Shown here: positions 7,632 to 16,240 of the stretch, one piece after another
How positions within the stretch are numbered: position 1 is the stretch's first letter
Layout of the letters: the number at the start of each line of letters is the position of its first letter
From: Schleiferilactobacillus harbinensis DSM 16991
GTDB lineage: Bacteria > Bacillota > Bacilli > Lactobacillales > Lactobacillaceae
Assembly: GCF_000425885.1 (NCBI RefSeq)
Contig: NZ_AUEH01000023.1
Coordinates: 1-41,978, forward strand
Length of the DNA: 41,978 nucleotides
Direction: 5' to 3'
Notes under the pieces: generated by a model
Told to the model about the DNA's origin: nothing
The model's database searches: none
What the model saw: the letters and a program-made list of their open reading frames with translations, nothing else
Made by a program: the position numbers and the translations under genes

Positions 7632-9143
7632 ATGTTAGCCATCCAAATCAATCATTTATCATTTCAATTTTCCGATGCCGCCGAACCGCTTTTTACCCTG
7701 CCCCAGCTGACGGTGAATCGCCGCCAGCGGGTCGCCATTATCGGTCCCAACGGCACCGGCAAGTCAACGCTGCTCAAGATGCTGGCGGCCAATGATGATC
7801 CGCGTATCCAAGCCGTTGGCAAAATCGGTTATGTGCCCCAGCTGAAAGACTTCAGCAGCGAAAGCGGCGGTGAACAGGTTAAACGCGAAATCTTCGACGT
7901 CCTGGGCGAGCAGCCCGATATCCTGCTGCTGGACGAACCGTCAGCCAATCTTGACCTGCTCAATCAGCACTGGCTGGCCCGGGAGTTAGCCCGCTTCGCT
8001 GGCACGCTGATTGTGGTCAGCCACGATGAAGCCTTGCTGGCCCAGCCTTTTGACCAGATCATCGTCTTCGGCGGCCCCACAGTGACCGTCTTCACCGGCG
8101 ACTACGCCGCCTACCGCCAGGCTGAACAACGCCAAGCACAGAAGGCCGAGGCAGCGTATCACGATTATTTAGCAAAGAAAAAGGCATTAGAAATCCAAGT
8201 CGAAAAGCGTCTGCAGCAAGCCCATCGTTTGAAAAAGGGCAACACGCGCAAGCTCAGCAATTCTGATAAAAAAGCGGCGGGCTTAACCAGTCACGACAAG
8301 TCGGAACGGAAGAAAGCCCAAACCGCCATGGCCTTGGAACACCGGATCGATCGGATGGTGCCCCCAGATCGGGTGAAGAAAGAACGGCCGCTGCATTTCA
8401 AAGACTTAACCGCCCCCCAACTGGCCGGGCATACGATGCTTCGGGTCAGCGGCTGGACAGTGGTCCGCGGGAAAAAGACGCTGATTCAAAACATTCAGCT
8501 GAAAGTGCCCGCCGGCCAGCGAGTCGCCATCACCGGGCCCAACCAGACCGGCAAGACCTCGTTCTTCAAAGACATCATGGCCCGGCCGCAACCCGTCTGG
8601 TGGAACCAGCTGGCCCGCATCGGTTATTTTGCCCAAGACCTGGACACTTTAGATCGCGACCAAACCCTCTGGGAGAATGTCGCCGGCCACAGTTACCAAG
8701 ATGTTCATCTGATCCGCAATCTGCTGGCCGGACTGGGCTTTCCACCAGCGCAATGGACCCAAAACGCCGGTACCCTCAGCGGCGGCGAGCAAGTAAAAGC
8801 CAACTTAGCCCGAATTTTGGTCGGTGATTACAACTTCCTGCTATTGGATGAACCCACCAATTACTTGGATCTGAAAGCCATCGACGCCCTGGGCACCTTT
8901 CTAGCCAGCTATCCCGGCACCTTGCTCTTAATCTCCCACGACCAGACTTTCACTCAGCGGGTTGCCCAGCAAATCTACACGATCCGCGATCATCGGCTAG
9001 TCGATCCAGAGCGAACGGCGCCAGTGCATCTGACCAGTGAAACTAAGTTATTGCTGCAGCACCAAATCGATGCCCTGATGGCGGACCCTGAGGCGGATAT
9101 TGCCGAGATTCGGGCGTTGCGCCGGCAGTTAGCAGAGGCCTAG
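7632..9143 (+). CDS. ABC-F protein, probably antibiotic resistance (ribosome protection)
   Basis: A cytosolic ABC-F ATPase of 503 residues with two nucleotide-binding domains and no membrane segments. NBD1: Walker A GPNGTGKST (about residues 37-45), signature SGGEQ, Walker B ILLLDEPSANLD. NBD2: Walker A GPNQTGKTS (about residue 302), signature LSGGEQVKANLA, Walker B FLLLDEPTNYLD. The basic linker between them is rich in Lys. Only about 40 residues separate Walker A and signature in NBD1, a compact form seen in Vga-like resistance proteins and not in housekeeping EttA/Uup proteins. Such proteins bind the E site and dislodge lincosamides, pleuromutilins or streptogramin A. ATG 7632 is preferred over GTG 7623 because GGAAG ends 8 bases upstream. 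The attenuator leader supports a resistance role. The drug specificity cannot be read from the sequence. Confidence 0.9.
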   Translation: MLAIQINHLSFQFSDAAEPLFTLPQLTVNRRQRVAIIGPNGTGKSTLLKMLAANDDPRIQAVGKIGYVPQLKDFSSESGGEQVKREIFDVLGEQPDILLLDEPSANLDLLNQHWLARELARFAGTLIVVSHDEALLAQPFDQIIVFGGPTVTVFTGDYAAYRQAEQRQAQKAEAAYHDYLAKKKALEIQVEKRLQQAHRLKKGNTRKLSNSDKKAAGLTSHDKSERKKAQTAMALEHRIDRMVPPDRVKKERPLHFKDLTAPQLAGHTMLRVSGWTVVRGKKTLIQNIQLKVPAGQRVAITGPNQTGKTSFFKDIMARPQPVWWNQLARIGYFAQDLDTLDRDQTLWENVAGHSYQDVHLIRNLLAGLGFPPAQWTQNAGTLSGGEQVKANLARILVGDYNFLLLDEPTNYLDLKAIDALGTFLASYPGTLLLISHDQTFTQRVAQQIYTIRDHRLVDPERTAPVHLTSETKLLLQHQIDALMADPEADIAEIRALRRQLAEA

Positions 9144-9158
9144 ACAGAAAGGAAATTG

Positions 9159-9638
9159 ATGATGATCATTCACCCGCTTGCCCCCTATCGCCAGCAAGTC
9201 GTGCCCCTGTTTCAACGCCTGTGGGGTGCCACAGATATGGTGGTTTCTTCCGGGCAGTATGATATCCGAAACCTAGATGGTTTTGTTGCCGTGGTTGAGC
9301 AGCAAATCGTCGGCGTTTTGAGCTATGTTATCAAACCTGATGAACTCGAAATAATTTCGCTGGACAGCCTGCGGCCGAACCAGGGCATTGGGTCGCAATT
9401 GATGCATGCGGCGGAACAGCTGGTGCAAGAACAGCAATTACAGCGGATCGCCGTCATTACGACGAATGACAATCTGCACGCGCTGGCGTTCTATCAGAAA
9501 AGAGGCTATCAAATCAGGGCAGTATTCCCTGATGCGGTAGCAAAAGCCCGCGCGATTAAACCCGAAATCCCGCTAGTCGCGGAAAACGGCCTGCTGATTC
9601 GAGATGAATTACAGTTAGCAAAAAAAATCCAAGAATAA
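9159..9638 (+). CDS. GNAT-family N-acetyltransferase
   Basis: A 159-residue acetyl-CoA-dependent acetyltransferase of the GNAT fold. The pyrophosphate-binding motif A is visible as SLRPNQGIGSQLMHAAEQL (Q-x-x-G-I/V-G), followed by motif B with NDNLHALAFYQKRGY, the usual N-x-x-A-x-x-F-Y-x-x-x-G-F/Y element. AAAGGA (9148-9153) precedes ATG 9159 by 5 bases and ATG 9162 by 8, so either may be the start. It lies 15 bases after the ABC-F gene and ends at a terminator, so the two are probably co-transcribed and share the attenuator. The substrate is unknown. Confidence 0.85.
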   Translation: MMIIHPLAPYRQQVVPLFQRLWGATDMVVSSGQYDIRNLDGFVAVVEQQIVGVLSYVIKPDELEIISLDSLRPNQGIGSQLMHAAEQLVQEQQLQRIAVITTNDNLHALAFYQKRGYQIRAVFPDAVAKARAIKPEIPLVAENGLLIRDELQLAKKIQE

Positions 9639-9641
9639 TCA

Positions 9642-9686
9642 AGGGCGTGTCCAATCATCGAATGATGACTGCGACACGCTCTTTTT
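9642..9686. terminator. Terminator between GNAT and SDR genes
   Basis: Stem GGGCGTGTC 9643-9651 with GACACGCTC 9673-9681 (one G-U pair), followed on the plus strand by TTTTTT 9682-9687. It ends the ABC-F/GNAT transcript. The minus-strand SDR gene stops right at its edge, and a T-rich stretch on that strand is further away, so termination of the SDR transcript is less certain. Confidence 0.8.
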
Positions 9687-10411
9687 TACCACGGTAGCTG
9701 CCCCGCAGTTTCCACAAATTGGCCCGTCACTCGGGGTGCCTCATCCCGCGCCAGATCCACGATCTTCGCTGCACCCTCGGCAACAGTTTGTTCACCCGCC
9801 CAGGAACCGCCAAACTCTGTGGCCGTATAGCCCGGATTGACGGCGTTCACAGTAATCTCTGGAGCTAAGGCTTTGCTTAGCGAAATCGTGGCCATATTCA
9901 GCGCGGCCTTGGACGACTGGTAACCCAAGGAATTAGCCCGGTAGAACCGGCTCTTGGGATCACTGGCCAAACCCAGAGACCCCATATTACTGGAAACGTT
10001 AATGATCTTGGCTGGTTGGCCCTGGCGCAGCAAAGGAATCATCGTCTGCGCGACGGCGACCGCGCCGAAGAAATTCACATCAAAATCCGCCCGAATCACC
10101 GCCATGGGCATTTTCTCCGGCGCTTCATGATGATCCAAGGCAACTCCGGCATTGTTGATCAAAACTGTCAGATAGCCCCACCGGTCTTGAATCGTCTGCG
10201 CGGCCTGATCAATAGTCGTTTGGTCGGTCACGTCCAGTAAAATCAGATCTGCGGCGACGCCCGCCGCCCGCAATTTTTCAATGGCCGCTTGGCCCCGCTG
10301 GGCATTGCGGGCGCCGAGCAGGATATGCTGGCCCCGTTGACCAAGTTCCTTGGCTGTTTCAAAGCCGATACCCTTATCGGCCCCAGTAATTAACGTATTC
10401 GTCTGCTTCAT
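9686..10411 (-). CDS. Short-chain dehydrogenase/reductase (SDR)
   Basis: An NAD(P)-dependent oxidoreductase of 241 residues with a Rossmann fold. Visible are the cofactor motif TGADKGIG near the N-terminus, NNAG in the central strand, and the catalytic Ser (NVSSNMGS) and Y-x-x-x-K (YQSSKAAL). The start [10 protein letters not shown] at 10411 is preceded by AAAGGCGG. Its ATG overlaps the stop of the upstream nucleotidyltransferase gene by 4 bases, so the two form one operon. The substrate is unknown; small carbonyl compounds are typical for this carbonyl-reductase-like subgroup. Confidence 0.9.
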   Translation of the reverse strand: MKQTNTLITGADKGIGFETAKELGQRGQHILLGARNAQRGQAAIEKLRAAGVAADLILLDVTDQTTIDQAAQTIQDRWGYLTVLINNAGVALDHHEAPEKMPMAVIRADFDVNFFGAVAVAQTMIPLLRQGQPAKIINVSSNMGSLGLASDPKSRFYRANSLGYQSSKAALNMATISLSKALAPEITVNAVNPGYTATEFGGSWAGEQTVAEGAAKIVDLARDEAPRVTGQFVETAGQLPW

Positions 10412-11217
10412 TGCTGACCGCCTTTCTGACTCGCATCCACCGCCACCGAAACACATTCATGGGCAAACCGAATCAGCAGATGCGGGCCAAAATGGTCCAG
10501 CATCGTCCCGTCCACTGTCTTCAAGTCTTCGTCTCCCTCATAAGACGCCAGAGCATAGGAAGCCAAGGGCTGATAGAGTTTGGGCAAATGATTCTCACCC
10601 CACTCGCCGCCTGCCTGCTTGGACAGCACTGCCCCATTTTCCCGATAGGCCAAAACACGGCACAAATTCAGGGTAACATACGTCGGCTGATTCAAAATCT
10701 GTTTCGTGGCATCCGCAATGTCGAAAACAATGCTTTGCCAATAAGCCGCTGGCGGCACCGGGGCAAACACATCTTTAATGGGCAAACCAGTGAGCACCTG
10801 GCCCTGCTGCTGAATCACCATGAGATGGGCCGCCAAGTCTGGATCCGTACCCTGCATTCCTTCAATATAAGCCTCCGGATCACGGAAATACTCCGCCCGA
10901 TGGTACTCGGAGAAATGAAAATCAAAGGGCATGGGATGCCGGAAATGCCGCGTGTGGGCCAACAACAACACGTGGAACTCCAAACCCTTCGCCGGCGCCA
11001 GCGGCAGCAGTTCTTCAGTCGTGAAATGCATCAAGTCGGCCTTTTCTTTCACCGTCAACCGGCGCATCACGACCATAATGTAATCCAAATCGCTCACCGC
11101 CGGGTTATACCCGCCCAACACATAGGATCCATGCAAATAAACGCCCACCAGGTTGTCCGCCAACAAATTCTGACTCCCGGTCGCTAAGCGGCGTAATAAT
11201 TTCGTTGTTTTCGTCAT
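10408..11217 (-). CDS. ANT(3'')/AadA-like aminoglycoside nucleotidyltransferase family
   Basis: A 269-residue protein with the nucleotidyltransferase signature near the N-terminus: [18 protein letters not shown], giving Gly30-Ser31 and metal-binding Asp43 and Asp45. The rest resembles the helical DUF4111 domain of AadA-type enzymes, which adenylylate streptomycin or spectinomycin. Chromosomal relatives in lactobacilli often have unproven activity, so resistance should not be assumed. It is the first gene of a two-gene minus-strand operon with the SDR gene. Start ATG 11217 is chosen for frame length and context; no strong ribosome binding site is visible. Confidence 0.75.
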   Translation of the reverse strand: MTKTTKLLRRLATGSQNLLADNLVGVYLHGSYVLGGYNPAVSDLDYIMVVMRRLTVKEKADLMHFTTEELLPLAPAKGLEFHVLLLAHTRHFRHPMPFDFHFSEYHRAEYFRDPEAYIEGMQGTDPDLAAHLMVIQQQGQVLTGLPIKDVFAPVPPAAYWQSIVFDIADATKQILNQPTYVTLNLCRVLAYRENGAVLSKQAGGEWGENHLPKLYQPLASYALASYEGDEDLKTVDGTMLDHFGPHLLIRFAHECVSVAVDASQKGGQQ

Positions 11218-11351
11218 TCAATTCCCGCTTCCCTATCCGTTAGAACTAATTTTAGCCGTTCCTTTTGAAATAACAATAGGAAGGGGAATTGATGGGAGTT
11301 TGCTGCCGTCTGATATATTATTTCATTTGTTAGCTTCTTTTACATTTACTA

Positions 11352-11380
11352 TTGAAACCGCATTTCCATCATGCTACACT
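11352..11380 (+). promoter_or_regulatory. Promoter of murQ-murP
   Basis: TTGAAA and TACACT spaced by 17 bases, with TG one base before the -10. The imperfect dyad TGAAACCGCATTTCCA (11353-11368) overlaps the -35 and spacer. It could be an operator or a degenerate catabolite-responsive element, but it does not fit the cre consensus well. Confidence 0.7.
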
Positions 11381-11449
11381 ACAGAAGACTTAAGAAAAGG
11401 GTTTCAATTGGCATCGGCCAATATGAACACCCCGGAAGGAGAAAACATT

Positions 11450-12352
11450 ATGGATCTGAGCAAATTGACGACCGAGACGCGCAATCAGAAAACCATGCAT
11501 TTGGACACGATGTCCGTGCATGAATTTGCCGCGGCAATGAACGCCGAGGATCAGACGGTCCCCGTCAGTGTCAGCCGGGCGTTACCCGCCATTGAACAAG
11601 CCATTACAGCCATTATTCAAACTTTTAATCATCACGGGCGTTTATTTTACATCGGCGCCGGTACCAGCGGCCGCTTGGGCGTTTTGGACGCGGCAGAGTG
11701 TGTTCCGACTTTCGGCACTGATCCCGAAATGGTGCAAGGGCTGATCGCCGGCGGCATGCAGGCGATGACCGTCGCCGTGGAGGGCGCGGAAGATTCCGTA
11801 TCGCTGGGCCGGCAGGACCTGATCGATCACAAATTAGCCGCGGTCGACACCGTTGTCGGTATTTCGGCCAGCGGCCGCACCCCCTACGTCGTTGGCGGGC
11901 TGGATTACGCTGATGCCATTGGCGCCACCACGATCAGTATTGCCTGCAACGACAACGCGGTGATCAGCCAGCATGCGCAAATCGCCATCGAATGCCCGGT
12001 GGGTCCGGAAATTCTGACCGGATCGACCCGGTTGAAGTCCGGGACGGCGCAAAAGCTGATCCTGAACATGCTCTCCACCGGGGCCATGGTCGGCATCGGC
12101 AAAGTTTACGGCAACTTGATGGTTGATGTGCGGCCGACCAATGAGAAACTGGTCGAACGCAGCAAGCGGATCATCCAACAAGCCACCGGCACCGACGCGG
12201 ATGCGGCGGCCGAAGCTTTCGCTGCCGCGGGTGAAAACGTGAAGCTGGCCATTGTGATGGTCTTGACGCAACTGCCTAAAGCGGCAGCGGCTGAACGGTT
12301 GCAAAGGGCCCATGGGTTCATCGCCCAAGCGGTCAAGAACGAGGAGGAATAA
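11450..12352 (+). CDS. murQ: N-acetylmuramic acid 6-phosphate etherase MurQ
   Basis: Cleaves the D-lactyl ether of MurNAc-6-phosphate to give GlcNAc-6-phosphate and D-lactate, a key step of peptidoglycan recycling, in the cytosol. The 300-residue SIS-fold protein shows the family blocks TEXRN-like [14 protein letters not shown] at the N-terminus, [32 protein letters not shown], and [13 protein letters not shown] followed by [23 protein letters not shown] 11450 has AAGGAG 8 bases upstream; longer frames upstream lack a ribosome binding site. The PTS gene follows after 5 bases. No MurR (RpiR-type) regulator is next to it, unlike in E. coli or Bacillus. Confidence 0.96.
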   Translation: MDLSKLTTETRNQKTMHLDTMSVHEFAAAMNAEDQTVPVSVSRALPAIEQAITAIIQTFNHHGRLFYIGAGTSGRLGVLDAAECVPTFGTDPEMVQGLIAGGMQAMTVAVEGAEDSVSLGRQDLIDHKLAAVDTVVGISASGRTPYVVGGLDYADAIGATTISIACNDNAVISQHAQIAIECPVGPEILTGSTRLKSGTAQKLILNMLSTGAMVGIGKVYGNLMVDVRPTNEKLVERSKRIIQQATGTDADAAAEAFAAAGENVKLAIVMVLTQLPKAAAAERLQRAHGFIAQAVKNEEE

Positions 12353-12357
12353 CCAGT

Positions 12358-14325
12358 ATGGCGCAAGATAAATATGCAACGATGGGCGCGGCGATTTTCG
12401 CCGACGTCGGCGGCCCGAGCAATGTCGCCAAACTGATCCACTGTATGACCCGGGTGCGGATGACTATCATTGATGAAGGTAAAGTCAAAATGGCCGCGTT
12501 GAAGAAAATTCCCGGCGTCCTCGGGGTCGTGCAGGAAGACACCCTGCAAGTGATCCTCGGCCCCGGCGTCGTCAATAAAGTCGCCCAAGCCATGGTCGAC
12601 AGTGTCGGCGTCGGCCTGGGTGAACCATTCCCCACTGGTGGGCATGCGGCCAATAAGAGTGCCGTGGAAGCCGTCGCGGCAGAGACCCATGCGGCGCAGA
12701 AAGCCAAGCTGAAACAAACTTGGTGGCGGGCCGCGTTGAAGCACATTTCATCCATCTTTATCCCCTTAATTCCAGCCTTTGTTGGGGCCGGGTTGATCGC
12801 CGGTATTGCTGGCGTCATGGGCAACATGCAGACTGCCGGGATGATCGGCAAGGATATGACCGAATTCATCACGGTGCTGAAGGTCATCAACAGCGGTCTA
12901 TTCTTTTACTTGAATATTTATGTCGGAATCAATGCCGCCCGAGAATTCGGCGGCACCCCTGGCCTTGGCGGCATCATTGGCGGACTGACTCTATTGCCGG
13001 GCCTGGTGGCACCAATCCCAATTCTCAATATTTTCAACGGCCAGCCGTTAGCCGCTAACCAAGGCGGTATCATTGGCGTGCTGTTTTCCGTTTGGATCAT
13101 GTCCATGGTAGAAAAGAAGCTGCACACCTGGATTCCTGACTCCCTGGATATCATCATCGTCCCAGTGACCACACTGCTCGCTATGGGAGTTTTCACCATT
13201 TTCCTGGTCATGCCGTTGGCCGGACTGGTTTCTTCTTCCCTCGTAGGCGGTATCAATTGGGTCCTGAAAATAGGCGGGGCCTTCTCCGGCTTCGTTCTCG
13301 GTCTGTTCTTCCTGCCGATGGTCATGTTCGGTCTGCATCAAATTTTGACCCCGATCCATTTGGAAATGATCAAAGAATTAGGATCTACCCCCCTGCTGCC
13401 CATTCTGGCCATGGCGGGTGCCGGCCAGGTCGGTGCAGCGATTGCGCTGTGGGTCCGGGCGCATAAAAATAAGCAGCTCACCCGGATGATCAAAGGCGCG
13501 CTGCCAGTTGGTATTCTGGGTGTTGGTGAACCGTTGATCTATGGGGTGACATTGCCCCTAGGCCGACCGTTCATTACCGCCTGTATCGGCGGCGGGATCG
13601 GCGGGGCCGTCATTGGCGCCATCGGTAACATCGGCGCGATCACCATCGGCCCGTCCGGCATGGCGCTGATCCCGTTAATTGCCCACAACCAGTGGCTGGG
13701 CTATGTCTTTGGCCTGCTGGCCGCTTACGCTGGCGGTTTCGTGGCGACTTACTTCTTCGGGGTGCCCAAGAGCGCCATGGTGGCGAAGAATGAAGACGGC
13801 ACCCTCGTCGGGGCCGGCGCTGGTGATGTCGCGGTGGCCGATGATGCCGACGCCCCAGTGACCGCCGGCACGACCCAATTCGTCGCCCCTGTCCAAGGCC
13901 AGCTTAAACCATTATCCGCCGTTCAAGACGATGTCTTTTCGACGAAAATGATGGGCGACGGCTTCGCGGTCGAACCGGCCATGGGGACCATTGTTGCCCC
14001 AGTGTCCGGCACGATCGTCAGTGTCATGGATACAAAGCACGCCTGGACGATGAAGAGCGATACTGGCTTGGAAATCATTGTTCACTTGGGACTGGATACC
14101 GTTGAATTGAAAGGTGCGCCCTTTGACTTAAGCATCCGCAACGGCGACCATGTGCAATTTGGCCAGCAAGTCGGGCTGATGGACCTGGATGCCATCAAGG
14201 CGGCCGGCAAAGGGACGACAGTGATGACGATTATTACTAACATGGCCGCCGTGGCCAACATCACGCCCGTCACGCCGCAAGGGATTGAAGCGGGCGCGCC
14301 AACCATTACCGTAACCACCAAGTAA
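12358..14325 (+). CDS. murP: PTS transporter EIIBCA, probably for N-acetylmuramic acid
   Basis: Imports a sugar with concomitant 6-phosphorylation. Domain order: EIIB (residues about 1-90) with phospho-Cys29 in LIHCMTRVRM; EIIC (about 120-480) with about ten membrane segments; a linker; and a Glc-type EIIA (about 510-650) with His561 (DTKHAWTMKSDTG) and phospho-His576 (IIVHLGLDTVELKG). These are 15 residues apart, as in E. coli EIIA-Glc. E. coli MurP lacks EIIA, so this 655-residue version is self-sufficient downstream of HPr. The substrate is inferred from the tight linkage with murQ (GAGGAGG overlapping the murQ end). EIIC of sucrose, trehalose and beta-glucoside transporters is related, so specificity is not proven by sequence. 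Confidence 0.85.
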   Translation: MAQDKYATMGAAIFADVGGPSNVAKLIHCMTRVRMTIIDEGKVKMAALKKIPGVLGVVQEDTLQVILGPGVVNKVAQAMVDSVGVGLGEPFPTGGHAANKSAVEAVAAETHAAQKAKLKQTWWRAALKHISSIFIPLIPAFVGAGLIAGIAGVMGNMQTAGMIGKDMTEFITVLKVINSGLFFYLNIYVGINAAREFGGTPGLGGIIGGLTLLPGLVAPIPILNIFNGQPLAANQGGIIGVLFSVWIMSMVEKKLHTWIPDSLDIIIVPVTTLLAMGVFTIFLVMPLAGLVSSSLVGGINWVLKIGGAFSGFVLGLFFLPMVMFGLHQILTPIHLEMIKELGSTPLLPILAMAGAGQVGAAIALWVRAHKNKQLTRMIKGALPVGILGVGEPLIYGVTLPLGRPFITACIGGGIGGAVIGAIGNIGAITIGPSGMALIPLIAHNQWLGYVFGLLAAYAGGFVATYFFGVPKSAMVAKNEDGTLVGAGAGDVAVADDADAPVTAGTTQFVAPVQGQLKPLSAVQDDVFSTKMMGDGFAVEPAMGTIVAPVSGTIVSVMDTKHAWTMKSDTGLEIIVHLGLDTVELKGAPFDLSIRNGDHVQFGQQVGLMDLDAIKAAGKGTTVMTIITNMAAVANITPVTPQGIEAGAPTITVTTK

Positions 14326-14349
14326 CAGCAAGTAGTGTAAACTATTTGT

Positions 14350-14384
14350 GGGAGCCAGAGGCCATGTGCCCCTGGTTCCTTTTT
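14350..14384 (+). terminator. Terminator after murP
   Basis: Stem GGAGCCAGAGGC 14351-14362 with GCCCCTGGTTCC 14368-14379 (one mismatch, one G-U pair), then TTTTT 14380-14384. The phosphatase gene starts 20 bases later, so it needs read-through or an unseen promoter. Confidence 0.85.
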
Positions 14385-14403
14385 GATTCACGAAGGGAGA
14401 AAA

Positions 14404-15204
14404 ATGACTGTGACCGTGCCTTACGTTCTACCAATTGAAAAAGGCCCCAACTTTCGGGACCTGGGCGGCTATCAAACGACTGATGGCCGCACGATTAAAT
14501 ATCACAAACTGATTCGATCCGGCCGGATGAATAAACTCAGTGATCAGGATCTGGCCTTTCTCACCGATTACGGCGTCCGCACGATCATTGACCTGCGCTC
14601 GCCCAAGGAAAAGCAGCAGTGGCCTGACCGGGTCCCAGCTGGCGCCCGCTACGAACTCAACTCAATTTTCCCAACGGATGAAACCCAAGTCAGCAAGTCC
14701 ATCGTCGAGCTGCGCAAACTCTATGATAAAGACCCGGTGGCCGGCTTCATGAACATGGTCAACACATACCGGGACATGGTGAGCCGGGGCAGTGCACAGC
14801 GTGCGTTCCATCATTTCTTCGAGATTCTCTGTGCCCACGACCAGGACAATGACGCCGTGCTCTACCACTGCACATCGGGGAAAGACCGCACCGGCATGGC
14901 GACAGTCTACCTGCTCACCGTGCTGGGCATCCCGGCGGCCACGATCCGCGCGGACTATCTGCTGTCCAATCCCCTGCTGCACAAGAATCGGCGGGACCGG
15001 TTAGCCGCCTTGCGGGCCGCTGACAGCAATAGCGCCCTGATCGCCACCACCCGGTCGCTGGCGTCGGTCAGAAATGAGTATCTGGATGCCGCCTTGGTCA
15101 AAATCGAAGACGACTACGGGTCCTTACCAGACTATATTGAAAATCAGCTGGGCGTCGACAACCAAATGCAGGCACAATTACGGCAGATCTATCTAAAGCG
15201 ATAA
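14404..15204 (+). CDS. Tyrosine-protein phosphatase-like protein (CX5R)
   Basis: A 266-residue phosphatase of the Y_phosphatase3 group (MptpB/LipA-like). It has the P-loop HCTSGKDRTG with nucleophile Cys156 and Arg162, an N-terminal NFRDLGGY block and DLRSPKEK, both typical for this group. Members dephosphorylate phosphotyrosine, phosphoinositides or small phosphosugars. AAGGGAG (14393-14399) precedes ATG 14404. It sits between murP and murK, which hints at a phosphosugar or regulatory substrate linked to wall recycling, but this is inference. The last 16 bases overlap the convergent kinase gene. Confidence 0.88.
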   Translation: MTVTVPYVLPIEKGPNFRDLGGYQTTDGRTIKYHKLIRSGRMNKLSDQDLAFLTDYGVRTIIDLRSPKEKQQWPDRVPAGARYELNSIFPTDETQVSKSIVELRKLYDKDPVAGFMNMVNTYRDMVSRGSAQRAFHHFFEILCAHDQDNDAVLYHCTSGKDRTGMATVYLLTVLGIPAATIRADYLLSNPLLHKNRRDRLAALRAADSNSALIATTRSLASVRNEYLDAALVKIEDDYGSLPDYIENQLGVDNQMQAQLRQIYLKR

Positions 15205-16058
15205 TACTGCACTCCGGGGGCATTACTGCCCTGCAGCCGGCGCAGGGGATGACTGCCCAGCCGATCGGTTACGACTTGGAAATAGAGATCATTGTTCGCC
15301 GGCACAGAGCCAGTCAAGGCGATAGTCGCATGCGCCGGTAATCGCGTACGCACCAATGCGAGCGTGATTTGGTCTGATAAGGCATTCGCCGCATCAATAA
15401 CGGCCCCGCGGGCATCCAGATTAGCCGGCGTGGCGGCTTGCGCCACCGCCCGGGCTAACCCGGCGAAGGTCCCACGATCCATTTGGTAGGTGCGGCTTAC
15501 GGCCGCACGGTAGTCTGGCACCTGCAACGCAGCACACAGAGGTACTTCCAGCGGACTGACGCGGCCATGATCCCGGGCACTGAGAATCGTTTGGAACGCC
15601 CGGCGCGCAATATCATAAGCGCTGCCCTCGTCACCAAACCGCCAGCCCCAACCGCCGACCCGCAGGCGGCCCTGGGGTGTTTGGGCGAGCACGATCGAGC
15701 CGGTCCCGGCAATGGCGACAACACCATTTTTACCATGCAGACCGTTCAGCATCGCCAAATCGGCGTCGCTGATCACCACCACCGGGCCGGCGAACAATTC
15801 ATGCAACGCACTAACCACCTGGTCCTGACCGCCGGCCGTGGCGACCCCCGCAATGCCGACTAAGATACCAGCGCACGCTGCCGCGGGCAGCTGCTGAAAT
15901 ATTTTTTCAACTGTACCGACGATTCGGTGCACCGTCCCCGCCGCATCCAGGGCAATATTCCCGCCCCCGGCAGTTTCTGCCTGAGCGATTTGTTCTTCAC
16001 CGTTAAACGCAATAGCAACGATATGCGTCCCGCCACTGTCAATTCCAATCACATACAT
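15189..16058 (-). CDS. murK: BadF/BcrA-type N-acetyl amino sugar kinase (MurK-like)
   Basis: An ASKHA-fold ATP-dependent kinase of 289 residues. The phosphate-1 motif GIDSGGTH is at the N-terminus, followed by GIAGV, the phosphate-2 region (AIAGTGSI, GGWGWRFGDEGSAYDI) and the adenosine motif (IALTGSV). Relatives phosphorylate GlcNAc (NagK) or both MurNAc and GlcNAc (Clostridium MurK). Linkage to murQ suggests it makes MurNAc-6-phosphate from free MurNAc. The start at 16058 has GAAGGGGTGG upstream; longer frames run into the operator region. The gene reads towards the phosphatase gene and overlaps it by 16 bases at the 3' end, with no terminator between them. Confidence 0.85.
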   Translation of the reverse strand: MYVIGIDSGGTHIVAIAFNGEEQIAQAETAGGGNIALDAAGTVHRIVGTVEKIFQQLPAAACAGILVGIAGVATAGGQDQVVSALHELFAGPVVVISDADLAMLNGLHGKNGVVAIAGTGSIVLAQTPQGRLRVGGWGWRFGDEGSAYDIARRAFQTILSARDHGRVSPLEVPLCAALQVPDYRAAVSRTYQMDRGTFAGLARAVAQAATPANLDARGAVIDAANALSDQITLALVRTRLPAHATIALTGSVPANNDLYFQVVTDRLGSHPLRRLQGSNAPGVQYYRFR

Positions 16059-16085
16059 GGTGCGCCACCCCTTCGTTTTTTCAGC

Positions 16086-16119
16086 CTGGTATAGGTCAAC
16101 TGCAATTGGCCTATACCAA
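16086..16119. promoter_or_regulatory. Paired DasR/NagR-like operator between murK and the EIIC gene
   Basis: Two copies of a TGGTATAGG element in opposite orientation (16087-16095 and 16110-16118, a perfect 9-base inverted repeat). The right copy reads TTGGCCTATACCAA (16106-16119), close to the TTGGTATAGACCAA/TGGTCTAGACCA type of site bound by HutC-subfamily GntR regulators of amino-sugar genes (DasR, NagR/YvoA). The region serves two divergent genes. The regulator is not in the window. Confidence 0.55.
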
Positions 16120-16169
16120 AATTCAACAGGAAATATTTTATTGCCTGTCACATTTATTGACACAGATTG

Positions 16170-16199
16170 TTGAAACGCCATACCAAACGTGAGTATACT
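16170..16199 (+). promoter_or_regulatory. Promoter of the EIIC operon
   Basis: TTGAAA (16170-16175) and TATACT (16194-16199) separated by 18 bases, about 40 bases before the gene and just downstream of the paired operator. Confidence 0.6.
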
Positions 16200-16240
16200 C
16201 GACATGTGTTCAGATTCATATGTCTTGAGGAGGAATTGGT

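Noticed and set aside
10965-10985. Second parS-like sequence (CCACGTG core) in the nucleotidyltransferase gene
   Set aside because: Only one half fits (GTTCCACGTG); the other half (TTGTTG) does not match parS, and it lies in coding sequence.
11353-11368. cre site at the murQ promoter
   Set aside because: TGAAACCGCATTTCCA is a dyad but does not fit TGNAANCGNTNNCA in its second half; kept only as a possible operator in the promoter entry.
16171-16185. cre site in the EIIC promoter (TGAAACGCCATACC)
   Set aside because: The CG is one position off the cre consensus and the 3' half does not match.
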